A stretch of DNA of 64,000 bases from Molanna angustata (Eukaryota > Arthropoda > Insecta > Trichoptera > Molannidae): positions 30,489,107-30,553,106 of the forward strand of contig OY754972.1 in the NCBI GenBank assembly GCA_963576475.1. The letters are read 5' to 3'. This document shows, piece by piece, positions 35,134-45,879 of the stretch; within the stretch, counting starts at the first letter, position 1; the number at the start of each line of letters is the position of its first letter. The notes under the pieces are model-generated. The model had not been told where the DNA came from. It searched no databases and saw only the letters and a program-made list of their open reading frames with translations. Position numbers and translations under genes: made by a program.

Positions 35134-35313
35134 TTTTGAATGGAGTAAACTTTAACTAAATGGTAAAATCAAGTTCGAAAAATAAGAATAAATTAAAAAA
35201 TTCAACAAAATATAATCACTTTGCCACAAAATACAACAAAAAAAATCAGAGCAAAAAAAAAAACAACCACTTGACAGATCAATCAAAGAGAAAAAAAAAC
35301 TTTTTAGGTACTT

Positions 35314-35695
35314 CTGTAATAATTTTGCGATTTGTTTTTGCGAACATTACACCTATTGCGAATTTGTACTTAATACATTAGAATGAATTTTTATGACTGT
35401 ATTTCTATTGTATCAAAATTTCCTACAAAGTTTAATATCTTGATTTTCCAGTCCGTGAGAACATTTTGAAAATTTTGGCAGAATGTACCTATTATAGAGA
35501 AGAAATTAAACGGATATCTATGGAAAACTAATCAGCTCATGGACTTAACATTTATGGTATTCAAATGAAATAAATTGGACTTATAGCTTAGGCTATACAG
35601 AGGACACATAAAAACAACCTAAATATAGCAACCTAGTATTCTATAGATACCTTCACGGGGAGATGCTCAAAAGAACTTGCATTCCTGACCCCACT
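35314..35695. other. Unassigned intronic DNA
   Basis: Right flank of the LINE target site. No feature recognised. Confidence 0.45.
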
Positions 35696-35699
35696 TCCG

Positions 35700-36055
35700 T
35701 ATATATATAACATTATATATGCTGCGAAGCCTCTAAGTTTGTATTTTCTGACTTCAAAGTTGGAAAAGCCGTGAAAAATGTAGAGCGTGCATACAAATCT
35801 CGCGTATGCTGGCTTGAAACTTTGTTGATATGTTAAGAGAACGAAGTTCTCTTGAACAAATCGACTGTTGAATTAATTTTTTGGCGTTACACCCGATATC
35901 GAGTGATTTAATTTTGTTTCATATAAAGTTTTGCTATATGGTGTTGGTAAGTCTAATCTATTATATTGTCTGTCGTGAATATTGATTTGTTTATTATTCT
36001 TTGATATTTTATTCTTGTCTGGTAAAATTCGCGATTGAATTTTAATTATTGCAGT
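35700..36055 (-). mobile_element. Helitron-like fragment with extra 5' block
   Basis: TATGCTGCGAAGCCTCTAAG, TGGAAAAGCCGTGAAAAA and the GTTAAGAGAACGAAGTTCTC hairpin are family sequence up to about 35870. Here the end reads CGACTGTTGAATTAA and continues into ~180 bp (GGCGTTACACCCGATATCGA ...) absent from the standard copies but shared with 40938-41085. That block is open on the minus strand (IHDRQYNRLDLPTPYSKTLY). Only the 5'-side part of the element is present. Confidence 0.65.
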
Positions 36056-36213
36056 CACGCATCTTATCTAGGTACCAATACTAAATAGGTGATGGAAATA
36101 CTTATAAGTAATTCATTTTAGTATCAATACAATTGCGCGATTTCCATTAAGAAGGGAATTAGCAATAGCTTCATACCAATTATTATGCTACTTGATAAGT
36201 TAGTTAGCAATAA

Positions 36214-37605
36214 TTAGTTGCATGTAACACATGAGATCCAACTGTCGATGCCGATAGTATGATGTCATGTGTTACATTAAACTATAAACAATTAAACATA
36301 AATTAATAAATATTTTAAGATATTTTGTTTTCCAACTGTCGATTCGATCAAGAGAATGAAATTCTTTTGAAGGAAGAGGCAGTTTAAATCCAAAACGCGT
36401 GTATTAAGGTATTGTATGCAGGGTCTACTTTTTTACGGCTTTTCCAACTTTGAAGTCAAAAAACACCAATTTAGAGGCTTCGCAGCATATATGTTCCATA
36501 TACGGATTTACTCGTGTGTCCGTCTGTGTGTCCGTCTGTCCCTTATAACTTTTGATCCGCTCAATTAACAGAGCCCAAAATTTCAGAATATATAAATAGT
36601 TATAGGCCTACAAAACTTTTATACTCAAAATTTTGATTTTGGTTTCAATCATGGGTTATCAACTTTTGAATTTTTGGTTTATTTTTCCATATATATTAGA
36701 AACCATAAAAGGTAGAACACTGAGAATTAGTACAAACATAGACAAATACAAAATCTCAAATTAGTTTTTTCAAAAAAATTCCAGGGTTTCTCAAACATTT
36801 TTTATTAAGAAAAATATTTTTTTTATTATTAATTTATGAGTTTAACTGCCTATATTTCCAAATATTTTAAAAATATCGAAAAAAGCCGAAACAACCCAAC
36901 TAGATAATTTAATTTTCTATAAAAAATATTAATATTGTAGAGGTAAATCTCAATTTTTTTTAACAATTTTTATAAAAATTGAATTTAGTGACGCCTATAC
37001 ACAATATGTAAGAAGACTTAATAGTTTGGTACTTAAATCTCCAAACATACATACATACCATCATGCTGTGTTTATATTCTGGGTAGGATCAAAGGACTGA
37101 CCTCCATACTGTCATATCTTGACATACATACCTACATATGTTGTATAGAAAATAAAATATTCAATAATTTGGATTTATAAGTTTATAGTTTGGTACTTGT
37201 TCTTCAACTATACATACTATCGCTATCGACAGTTGGATCTCATGTGTAACATGCAACTAGTCTATATAAAACATGTATGTATATATGTCAGAATAGGATA
37301 GTATGGAGGTCACTACCCAGAATATGAAAACAGCATGATGTATGTTTGTAGATTAAGTAGGTTTCAAACTATTGAGTGAGATATTTTACAAATTGTATGA
37401 AATGATGTCGTCACTAAATTCAATTTATGAATTCAATTTATATCAAAATTGTTAAATAAGGTTTGAGATGTACTACTACAATGTTAATATTTTTATAGCA
37501 AATTAAATTATCTAGTTGGAGTGTTCCGGTTTTTATCAATATTTTTAAAAACTTTGGAAATATCGGCAGTTAAATAAATAAATTTAGCATAAAAAACGTT
37601 TTTCA
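36214..37605 (-). mobile_element. Helitron-like element interrupted by a reverse copy of its own family
   Basis: The 3' end of the element (TTAGTTGCATGTAACACATG on the plus strand) starts at 36214. Family sequence runs to 36330, resumes at 37261 with TCTATATAAAACATG, and continues to about 37605, where the copy is truncated in mid-element (AAAACGTTTTTC). The 36331-37260 interval is a separate copy in the opposite orientation. Confidence 0.8.
36331..37260 (+). mobile_element. Helitron-like element, plus orientation, nested
   Basis: Starts TCCAACTGTCGATTCGATCA, carries the GTGTGTCCGTCTGTG microsatellite at about 36515, and ends CATGTGTTACATG, three bases, CTAG at 37260. The flanks rejoin as ATTTTGTTT + TCTATA, identical to the uninterrupted sequence in other copies (for example 41926-41940), so there is no target-site duplication. 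930 bp; no ORF. Confidence 0.88.
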
Positions 37606-38415
37606 AAAAAAAATTACATCTGTATAACACATGATATCAATACAAATATCTGATTTAATACATTTAGTAAACACATCTAGTTATAAGGAAGCTACGCATT
37701 ATGTATTTTAATAGGACGCTTTCTAAGGTAATAACGCATTTCTGATTATTGGTAAAACTAATACGAGATAATATATGTTATCTGGTTTTGTGGATGAAAA
37801 ATAATTATTGTTGTTTTATAATATAGGTCACTGTCAATATCAATAGTCACTGAGTGACAATCAATGATAATAATATTTCCAGTTCATTGATCCATATCGA
37901 CTGAACATAATAATCCTATATACACAGTGAAAGTGAATTAATCAGGAAATCAATTGTCATTGCATACGTACAGTAACTTATAGTTTTCACTAGTGAATTT
38001 TAAGCAATATGAATAAATTTTCGTGCTAATAATATTCTTTATATACATAACTTAATAACATCGATTGCTTTCGTGTCGATTTGACAATAAAAATTGAACA
38101 AGTTATTTTGGTTGCATTTTGAAACTCAATGAAATCACAAAAGGTATTTAATGATTATAGGTACTCATAGAGGGATTTACAAGAATATGTTATTAAATTA
38201 ACGCTTATATCAATTGGTATCAAATATGATTTTGATTTATATGATTTGTGTACATGCCATCGCATCAATGTCTTAATTGGAATAGGCTGAGAGAATGAAA
38301 CGGTATTTCGATTTTCATCTCATTGTCATCCGTGGCTCTACTTGTCGTCAGAACAACCGATTATCACCATTATTTTATGTGGATTGTGCATCTTTTGTTA
38401 CGCTTTCTAACACCG
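37606..38415. other. Unassigned intronic DNA
   Basis: No gene or repeat match recognised. Confidence 0.45.
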
Positions 38416-38419
38416 AAGC

Positions 38420-38640
38420 TTTAGCAAAACAGGTATCCTTTCAGTGCAGCATTCAAAATGCCTTTTGGGTTGTCTCCATCGCCCACTCTTTGTCCAGCTC
38501 ACCGGTAAAAGCCTCCCAATCTAAGTCTCTCTCTGGAGACGATGAGATCTTTGTAAAGATCATAGAGCTCCTGGTTGAATCTGATACGCCACTTTTCATA
38601 AGTATCTCTGCAGTACTTCCTACACTTCAAAAATTTCCTG
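38420..38640 (-). mobile_element. RTE-type LINE RT C-terminal remnant
   Basis: Minus strand: YEKWRIRFNQELYDLYKD, then ERLRLGGFYR-stop-AGQRVGDGDNPKGILNAALK. It is the Y-x-LYxDP...RLRWxGH...NPxxxLNAAL segment of an RTE-like RT with a stop and lost residues. Paralogue of 21900-22320. The longer plus-strand ORF overlapping it is a shadow. Confidence 0.7.
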
Positions 38641-40529
38641 TTTACATAATAATTTACAGATATAATTTCAGGTTTCTGACATGAGCATTTGGTGAGGAGA
38701 AACAGCATTTGAAAACATATATTAGCACCATAGAATTATCACCTTAAATCTTCTTTTGTAATTCCATGTTTAAACTTGTCTCTTCAGTTCATCTTTTTTT
38801 TAATTGGGGAAAACATTGAGTCTAGTAATATCTAGAGGTAGGTATAATTAACTAATTTGATTATGAATGGTTTTGATGTTTTCCTTGTAGTATTAGTTTT
38901 TTGTACAGTGGATATTGTTTGGTCATCCGTGTCGTCCTTGTATCCGCTCCAAATTTGGATAATCCATTATCCGTTTGACAAAAAGCATTCAACAGATGAA
39001 TATAACGGATAATGTCAAGTGCTCAACCTATAACGTGGATTAGTACGTAAAAGGTTATATGTCTAAATATGAAAAATCGTTTGTAAACATGGCGTGAATT
39101 GACTCAATCAATACGTTTGTGTTACTAATGGATTCTCAATATCATCTTGGAATTATATTCAGTCAATGTTTAGACAAAATATATTATATTGTACATGTTA
39201 TACCTACATACTATCGCACTTATTTTAACTATCAACACAATAATGCAACAAACTACATATACAAAACATTTTTTTTCTAATATAACATTTTATTGTATAG
39301 TTATCGTACAGTTTGCGCATACACGTGATAAAACCCACCAAGAAAAAAATAAAAATTTGTCTTCTGCGCACTCACGTGATTTTTCAACATGTTTTACGAC
39401 AGTTATAATATGATGTTGACATGTGTTAAACCATCACATTTTATAGAAACAGTAAAATTAATTGATGAGAAGGAACCGGGAAAATAAAGTCTGACGACGA
39501 CTGTTTTAAGTATTCACTTAATTTTCTCCATAAATGAATTTCATAGAGATATAATATCATCTCAATTTTTGAATATCTTACATATATTTACAAACAATAT
39601 TCAATAATAGGTATGTGATCAATCCTTTGAAAAAAAAATGAGAAATCCTAATGCAGTTCATTGAAAAATGGCGTTAATCATGAATACTATCTGTTACGTA
39701 CTTTGTGTGTAAATATTTGCATAGATGTCTCCACTGAAAAGCGCCAGAAATATAATTATATCTTTATTTTTTTTACATTTCGTGTCGTTCAACATTTTTA
39801 ATTAAAAATTAAATCAATAACCTATATGTTATTAAAAAAACAGTTGAATTAGGCGTTGAAACATATTTTTGCACGAAATAATTACGTATTACCAACATTA
39901 AAATGCTGTAATTATTGTATATTAATAATTATAATTGACAGTTAAAAATATTAATTTTATACAGAGCATTAATCGTTTTGTACTAAATAATTCTAAATTA
40001 TTAATTAATTCGCTAAAACATCAAAAATATGGTAATTTTCGAGTTCAATGCATTTTGTACAAATACTTAATTATTTCATATATCTGTTAATGAATTCAAT
40101 TTATGCACATGTAATTACTTAAACGTTGAGTAACAATATATTATGAAATGAATCATTATTACACCAAATGATATATCATTTCAATTGCAGTTGAAAATTG
40201 TTGAACATTATTTATTTTTGTTTCACGCATCTTTGATTACAATATTTAGATTTTTATTAATTTGAATCGTGATATAGTTTTTTTGGAAATACTGCTTAAT
40301 TAACTCCATGTCAACATTTAATAAAAAATATAATACTTTACCTAGGTACCTACATAAAGAGACAGAAAAGATTTCATTTCCGTTTTTACATTAATGACAC
40401 TAGCCGGTATCAGTCTTATGATGACCTCTTCATCAGTGTATAATGAAGCATAACAAAATAACAAATTAATAATATTAGAAATATTTGGTTTTCATAATAT
40501 TATTATTTATAAAATATTTTGATAACCTT
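38641..40529. other. AT-rich intronic DNA, no feature
   Basis: Almost 1.9 kb without a protein-like frame, tRNA-like head or internal repeat that I could recognise. Confidence 0.5.
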
Positions 40530-40610
40530 TGCAAGTGGCGAGTTAATTGCCGAAATGTTTTTTTTTTCTTCAACGAACCAGTATTTCCAATCCAGAGAAA
40601 TGAATTTAAA
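40530..40610 (-). mobile_element. SINE tail fragment
   Basis: TTGCAAGTGGCGAGTTAATT then GCCGAAATG and TTCAACGAACCAGTATTTCC is the reverse complement of the 26420-26495 part of the SINE. The tRNA-like head is missing. Confidence 0.65.
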
Positions 40611-40621
40611 TATACTTGTTG

Positions 40622-41135
40622 CATTCTGAAATTTATATATTCTGAAATTTTGGGCTCTGTAAATTGAGCGGATCAAAAGTTATAATGGGACTCACACACA
40701 CACACAGAAAGACAGACACACACAGACAGACATACGAAATGTTCTAGTCCGAATTCTGAGTAAATCCGTATATAGAACTATATATTATGCTGGATAGCTG
40801 TTGGTCTCCCAAAGAATTGTAAAATAATTAAAAAAAATAGTTAAAAATATAGACCCTGCATACAATCTTGCGTATCCTGGCTTGAAACATTGTCGATATG
40901 TTAAGAGAACGAAGTTCTCTTGAACAAATCGACTGTTGAATTAATTTTTTGGCGTTACACCCGATATCGAGTGATATAGCATCACTTAATTTTGTTTCAT
41001 ATAAAGTTTTGCTATATGGTGTTGGTAAGTCTAATCTATTATATTGTCTGTCGTGAATATTGATTTGTTTTATTATTATATAGATAGGTATAACATATTT
41101 CTCTTGAACAAATCGACGCGACGCGACGGTTGGAT
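40622..41135 (-). mobile_element. Helitron-like element, long 5' variant
   Basis: TGAGCGGATCAAAAGTTATA, a CA/GACA microsatellite (40690-40735), TTCTGAGTAAATCCGTATAT and the GTTAAGAGAACGAAGTTCTC hairpin are family sequence. As at 35.87 kb, the usual end is CGACTGTTGAATTAA and a ~150-bp block follows. A second family-type end, CTTGAACAAATCGACGCGAC then GCGACGGTTGGA, lies at 41101-41135 and is probably the true 5' terminus. The 3' half is absent. Confidence 0.65.
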
Positions 41136-41290
41136 TGTACCTTAGCTGGGAATGGAACCCAGGACGCCGATAATTTAACACTAGTATTTTATTAATAATT
41201 AATTTTATATAACATATTTTCATATTATATACCAACCTATATAACTTTACTTATCTTCTTCAAATTTCAACATCATATAAATATAGTTGT

Positions 41291-41396
41291 CGCCAAATAT
41301 CTTGAGCCGATTCGACGAGAAGAGGAGCGATTTGCACGTATACCAACGAAGCAAAAAACACAAATTTGCCGTAAACCATGTTCAAGATATTTGGCG
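41291..41396. repeat. 106-bp miniature inverted-repeat element
   Basis: CGCCAAATATCTTGA at 41291-41305 and its exact complement TCAAGATATTTGGCG at 41382-41396. No clear target duplication. Coding-free. Confidence 0.65.
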
Positions 41397-41811
41397 AAAA
41401 ACATAGTTTGTATTTACAATTTAATCCTTTTTATCTGTCTAAAACATACATACATTTAAAACAGTTGTAATTCAATAAATATTGGGTACTTACTCTGTTT
41501 GGCCCAAACTTATATAATCTGATGATCTTGAATACACCGTTTGCAATTAATAGTAAAAACATTTGTGTCATTATTTTATACCTTGAGGAAGTGTCCGTCG
41601 ATAAACTACATAATAAATGAGATTGATAAATTTGACACAGTATTTTAATTTTCTATAACGGTTAGATACAGTAGGTACCTACAACATATTTGATTGCGGT
41701 AGTGCGAAAGGATTCCATATAATATAACAAGTACCCAAAAAAACTTTACTTATTATGTTGATTTGAGTTAGAGAAATGGAAACTTACTACATAGACAATA
41801 TTGAATTATGA

Positions 41812-42843
41812 CTAGTTGCATGTAACACATGAGATCCAACTGTCGATAGCGATAGTATGTATAGTTGAAGAATATGTACCAAACTATAAACCCATAGATA
41901 CAAATTATTGAATATTTTCAGATATTTTGTTTTCTATACAACATATGTAGGTATGTATGTCAAGATAGGATAGTATGGAGGAAGATCCTTTTTCCTACCC
42001 AGAATATGCAAATAGCATGATGGTATGTATGTATGTATGTTTGGAGATGAAGTATCAAACTATTAAGTCTTCTTACATATTGTGTATAGGCGACTGCCAT
42101 ACAAAATGTATGAAGCGATGTCGTCACTAAATTCAATTTTTAAAAAAATTGTTAAAAAAAAATTGAGATCTTCTACTACAATATTAATATTTTTTATAGA
42201 AAATTAAATTATCTAGTTGGGGTGTTTCGGCTTTTTTCGATAATTGTAAAAGTTTTGGAAATATAGGCAGTTAAACTCATAAATTTATCATAAAAAAAAT
42301 ATTTTTCTTAATAAAAAATGTTTGAGAAACCCTGGAATTTTTTTGAAAAAACTAATTTGAGATTTTGTATTTGTCTATGTTTGTACCAATTTTCAGCGTT
42401 CTAGCGTTTATGGTTCCTGAGATATATGGAAAAATAAAATAAAAATTCAAAAGTTGATAACCCCTGACTGAAACAAAAATTCAAAATTCCGAGTATAAAA
42501 GTTTTGTAGGCCTGTAACTGTTTATATATTCTGAAATTTTAGGCTCTGTAAATTGAGCGGATCAAAAGTTATAAGGGGGGGACGGACACACAGACACACA
42601 CACACAGACACACAGACACACACACAGACACACAGACACACGAAATGTTCTACTCCGAATTCTGAGTAAATCCGTGTATGGAACATATATGCTGCGAAGC
42701 CTCTAAGTTGGTGTTTTTTGACTTCAAAGTTGGAAAAGCCGTGAAAAAAGTAGACCTCTCCATACAATTCTCGCGTATTCTGGCTTGATACATTGTCGAT
42801 ATGTTAAGAGAACAAAGTTCTCCTGAACAAATCGACAGTTGGA
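41812..42843 (-). mobile_element. Helitron-like element, full-length 1032-bp copy
   Basis: Element strand: TCCAACTGTCGAT at 42843, GAGAAC/GTTCTC hairpin, long CA/GACA microsatellite (42590-42640), TAGAACGCTGAAAATTGG-type middle, CATCATGCTATTTGC / GGGTAGG block, inverted repeat ATCGACAGTTGGA, CATGTGTTACATG hairpin, CTAG at 41812, followed by T. Near identical to the nested copies at 54529 and 55610. No ORF of its own; ORFs over the microsatellite are artefacts. Confidence 0.9.
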
Positions 42844-43115
42844 AAAGTTATTTTGAATTATTGCTTTCACAAGAAAACTACAACAGCCGTTGGAGAGATT
42901 GAAACAATCATAAAAAAACATAGGAAATAGTTTCACAAGAATTCTGAGAAAAAAGTGCAGTCAATGTGTAATATACCTAGATACTTGTGTGGGTACTTAT
43001 AATAATGATGAACATATAACCACTCTCTCTTTTTATTCTAAGAAAACCAAATTGTCTAGTATTAAATTAATTTTATTTTAAATTACGTATATTTTTAACT
43101 TGTTAGTTTTTCAAG
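42844..43115. other. Unassigned intronic DNA
   Basis: No feature recognised. Confidence 0.4.
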
Positions 43116-43117
43116 AA

Positions 43118-43862
43118 ATCTAGGGGGCAAGTTTGATCAACAGGCGGAAACAAAACCATCCTTGTTTACCCATATCATGGATATAATTATCCTATAAAGT
43201 TGCATGATACCTTAATATATTATAGAATACTTAAGATAATTATTTTATTTTATTTTATTTTATTTAGAGTACAACATACAGCATATAATAAATTATATAA
43301 CATAAAGATGATTTGATTAATAATAAAGCCAATTACAGGTTGTCGCTGAAGTTATTGTAGTATATTAAGATACATTAGGAATGGTTACATATTATGGTGA
43401 GATATTGTGTGAATGATGTGTGAAATTGCATATATAAATGTGTATATTAAGTGATAAATTTGATTATGAGGATGAAATTTTAGGTTTGATATATTTTTTA
43501 AATGTGGGGGCGCTAAGTAAGAATATGTCAATCTCTTGGAAATGCCTATTAGGTATATGTATTACAGATTCTGTAGATTGTTGCATGTTGAGCATAGTTG
43601 GTGTGTTGAGTATGTCCATATTATATCCATGATATGGTTAAATCTAGGGGGCAAATCTGGTCAACGGGTGGAATCAAAACGATCCATGTTTACCCATATC
43701 ATGGACATAATTATCTTATGGAGTTCCATAAAATTTTAACATATTATAGAACTCCATAACATAATTATATCCATGATGTAGGTAAACATGGATGGTTTTG
43801 ATTTCGCTAGTTTACCAGACATGCCACCATGGTTGGTTTTGATTCCGCCTGTTGACTGACTC
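43118..43862. repeat. Fold-back repeat complex
   Basis: Two related units start with TCTAGGGGGCAA (43119 and 43643). The second is a clean palindrome: arm CAAAACGATCCATGTTTACC ... GGAGTTCCATA (43675-43730) pairs with TATAGAACTCCATAA ... GTAAACATGGATGGTTTTG (43746-43800). An inverted partner GGTTTTGATTCCGCCTGTTG lies at 43835-43854. The first unit has its left arm at 43140-43200 and its right arm (ATATCCATGATATGG) at 43624-43638, separated by ~400 bp that includes a (TTTTA)n run at 43239-43266. No transposase. Confidence 0.7.
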
Positions 43863-44248
43863 TCCTCTCAGAATTCTGTTTCAAATCTCGGTAACCCAGA
43901 ATTATTGTAGGAAGGTACCTACTCATAACGTGTCAGTAATTTTTCTTTTTAATTTTCTATATTATTAAGTATTAACATACATATTATAATACCATGTTGT
44001 GTTATTTCAATATGTTGAAATATAAAATAATGTTGAGTTATTTGAAAATGACATTTTACAACAGTAGTCCTGAATACCTACTCCAGAATGTGAATTCTAT
44101 GTCTGACAAACTACATGTTCACACCAAAAAGTTGGAACGAAAAAAAAAGTTGTTGGTTATCAGATTTGATAGTAATTCATAAAATAATTTAAGGTTCAGC
44201 ACTTTGGATTTAAATAATACATATTAGATATCTATTATAATTTTCTGG

Positions 44249-44392
44249 ATGAATGGAGTCGAGAGGATCCTTCAGATAGCCGGTGTGCGGAATTGGAGAG
44301 AAAAGGTCATCGATAAGTATACAATGGAGACGATTCCTTGAGGAGGTTTGGTCCATCCTAGGCTGTGGAGCCACTGGTGATGACGATGATTA
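44249..44392 (+). mobile_element. LINE ORF C-terminal remnant with frameshift
   Basis: WMNGVERILQIAGVRNWREK in one frame, then QWRRFLEEVWSILGCGATG plus an Asp run in the next. It is the W-x-DGVExDL...GVxNWR...WRxxLxEA end of an RTE-like element, with a (GAT)n tail. Confidence 0.7.
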
Positions 44393-44656
44393 CTTTCTCT
44401 AGATACTTACATAGCTAGGAAATCGATTAGATATTCAAGGAGAATAAATCACTATTCGCATCTTAAATAATTACCGTATACATATTTTTTAAAATTGTGT
44501 TTCGTTGTCGATGTATTGAAAGTTAATTACCACAACAGTTCATTTGTTAATTAAATTATTTTTAACGAATATGCTGTACTTATTTACCAAATATAAGATG
44601 TTATTTTAAAGCAATATTTCAATATATAATTTGAACATATATCGAGTTCCGCAGGT

Positions 44657-45207
44657 AAGGATATAAAGATTGCTTGGATTCCCTCACACCGAGGAATCGA
44701 GGGCAACGAAATTGCGGACAGGTTGGCCAAATCCGCCATTGAGTCGGGCGAAAATTTAAATAATTTCTTTCCTACATTCGACGACGTGATCCTATCGCTC
44801 AAGTCTCGAACTTGGAACGAGTGGGAGAAAGAATGGAACTCTCCGACTTCGAACAAAGGCAGATTTTATAAAGATATTCAACCTAAGATTCCAAGAAAGC
44901 CTTGGTATACAGCTTATCAGTTGAACAAATGTGTCGTCTCAACTATATGTGGAATGCGGATCAGACATTGCTCAATAGCCCCTCATCTATTCAGAATAGG
45001 AGTTGTTAACAGCCCATACTGCGAGTGCGGTCAGGATCTCGAGACACTGAACCATGTGTTCTTTGCCTTCCCGTTGGTCTCGGATAGAGGTATGTACGGA
45101 GAAGTTGTGAAAATAGAAAGACCCTGGAGCATCTGTTGGCGATTGGCTCACGACATGTAATATTAGAAATAGCTAAATTCATCTCCACCACCGGTATAAA
45201 GATATAG
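44657..45207 (+). pseudogene. I-clade LINE ORF2 remnant: RNase H end and C-terminal Cys/His region
   Basis: KDIKIAWIPSHRGIEGNEIA and DRLAKSAIE are the last RNase H motif. Then PKIPRKPWYTAYQLNKC, CGMRIRHCSIAPHLFRIG and SPYCECGQDLETLNHVFF correspond to the C-terminal Cys/His region of the intact ORF2 at 29798-33523. A frameshift near 45090 moves the end (GSRHVILEIAKFISTTGIKI) to the stop at 45205. Endonuclease and RT are missing: a 5'-truncated copy from a family distinct from the intact element. Confidence 0.88.
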
Positions 45208-45452
45208 CTGATTGTAGGTAGCCTTTCACTCGACCATTAGAATGTGACTGACGCATTATGATGATTTATTGGTAATTCTTTAATTGCTTGTACATATGCT
45301 TCCCTTTTGCAATCATTTAATGTAAACCCCTATTTCTCTGAGATCTAATGGAATTCTGTTTTTACTCTTCTTTTCAACAGTAAATATATTATGATCTAAA
45401 TTGTACAGCACAAATCCGCCTCTATTGGTGGCTGTGCCTTGTTAAAAAAAAA
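45208..45452 (+). mobile_element. 3' UTR and tail of the I-like fragment
   Basis: Follows the pseudogene directly and ends CACAAATCCGCCTCTATTGG, GGCTGTGCC, TTGTT, A10. The same tail is found alone at 8590-8645, which defines the family's 3' terminus. Confidence 0.65.
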
Positions 45453-45875
45453 ATAAGTTCAAATTAGAAAGAAAGTCATGAGGTTGTGTCATTCTGATCT
45501 AGTTATTAGCTTATTTGTCGACTTGTATAAAGTTTCAACCTTTTAAAATTCGTATTATATTCAAAATACCAGGACTACGAGTATTACCGTACCAACTTAT
45601 GGAATTAGAGAGGTGTCCTAAATATCTAATCGCACGTCAAAGAAATTTGTGTACTTTAAGTTGTGTCACATACGAAATGTATGAACAAATGACAATGGAT
45701 TGTCTCATATACCAAAGGTAAATAGACTTTGTTGTTTCAATTTGTCATTAGTTCGGAAGTGGAAAACGTTTACTGAGTGCAAAAAACTACGCGGTATCTT
45801 ACGTAAAGTTAGGAAGAGAAAGGTGATAATGATTCATTTCTTACTTCAGGGCTACCAAATACAAGAAAATTACTG
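45453..45875. other. Unassigned DNA with an open frame of unknown meaning
   Basis: A 68-codon frame (45515-45720) is not recognised. It ends beside CAAAGGTAAATAG, which could be read as a weak donor, but there is no convincing acceptor. Confidence 0.3.
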
Positions 45876-45879
45876 TTAA

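Larger units (their letters stand above)
29579..35300 (-). mobile_element. Full-length I-clade non-LTR retrotransposon
   Basis: A 5.7-kb insertion with two intact minus-strand ORFs separated by 113 bp. TTTTTAGGTACTT is present directly outside both ends (29566-29578 and 35301-35313), a 13-bp target-site duplication. The 3' end (left side) finishes in a short TAA-rich tail (minus strand TTTAATTAAATAAT) instead of long poly(A), as known for I elements. The ORF1-zinc-knuckle plus endonuclease-RT-RNase H layout also fits the I clade. It lies antisense within the long host intron. Intact frames and clean duplications suggest a recent insertion. Confidence 0.9.

Noticed and set aside
38295..38684. 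129-codon plus-strand ORF
   Set aside because: Lies antisense to an RTE-type RT remnant that explains the G+C and open frame.
42522..42767. Repeated ORFs MYGEVYFFHGFSNFEVKKHQ (also 55235, 56356, 56966) as a gene family
   Set aside because: They are fixed frames through non-coding Helitron-like copies including the CA microsatellite; other copies of the element break the frame.
45515..45721. Possible exon ending at CAAAGGTAAATAG
   Set aside because: No clear acceptor, no recognisable protein and no conservation evidence; left unassigned.
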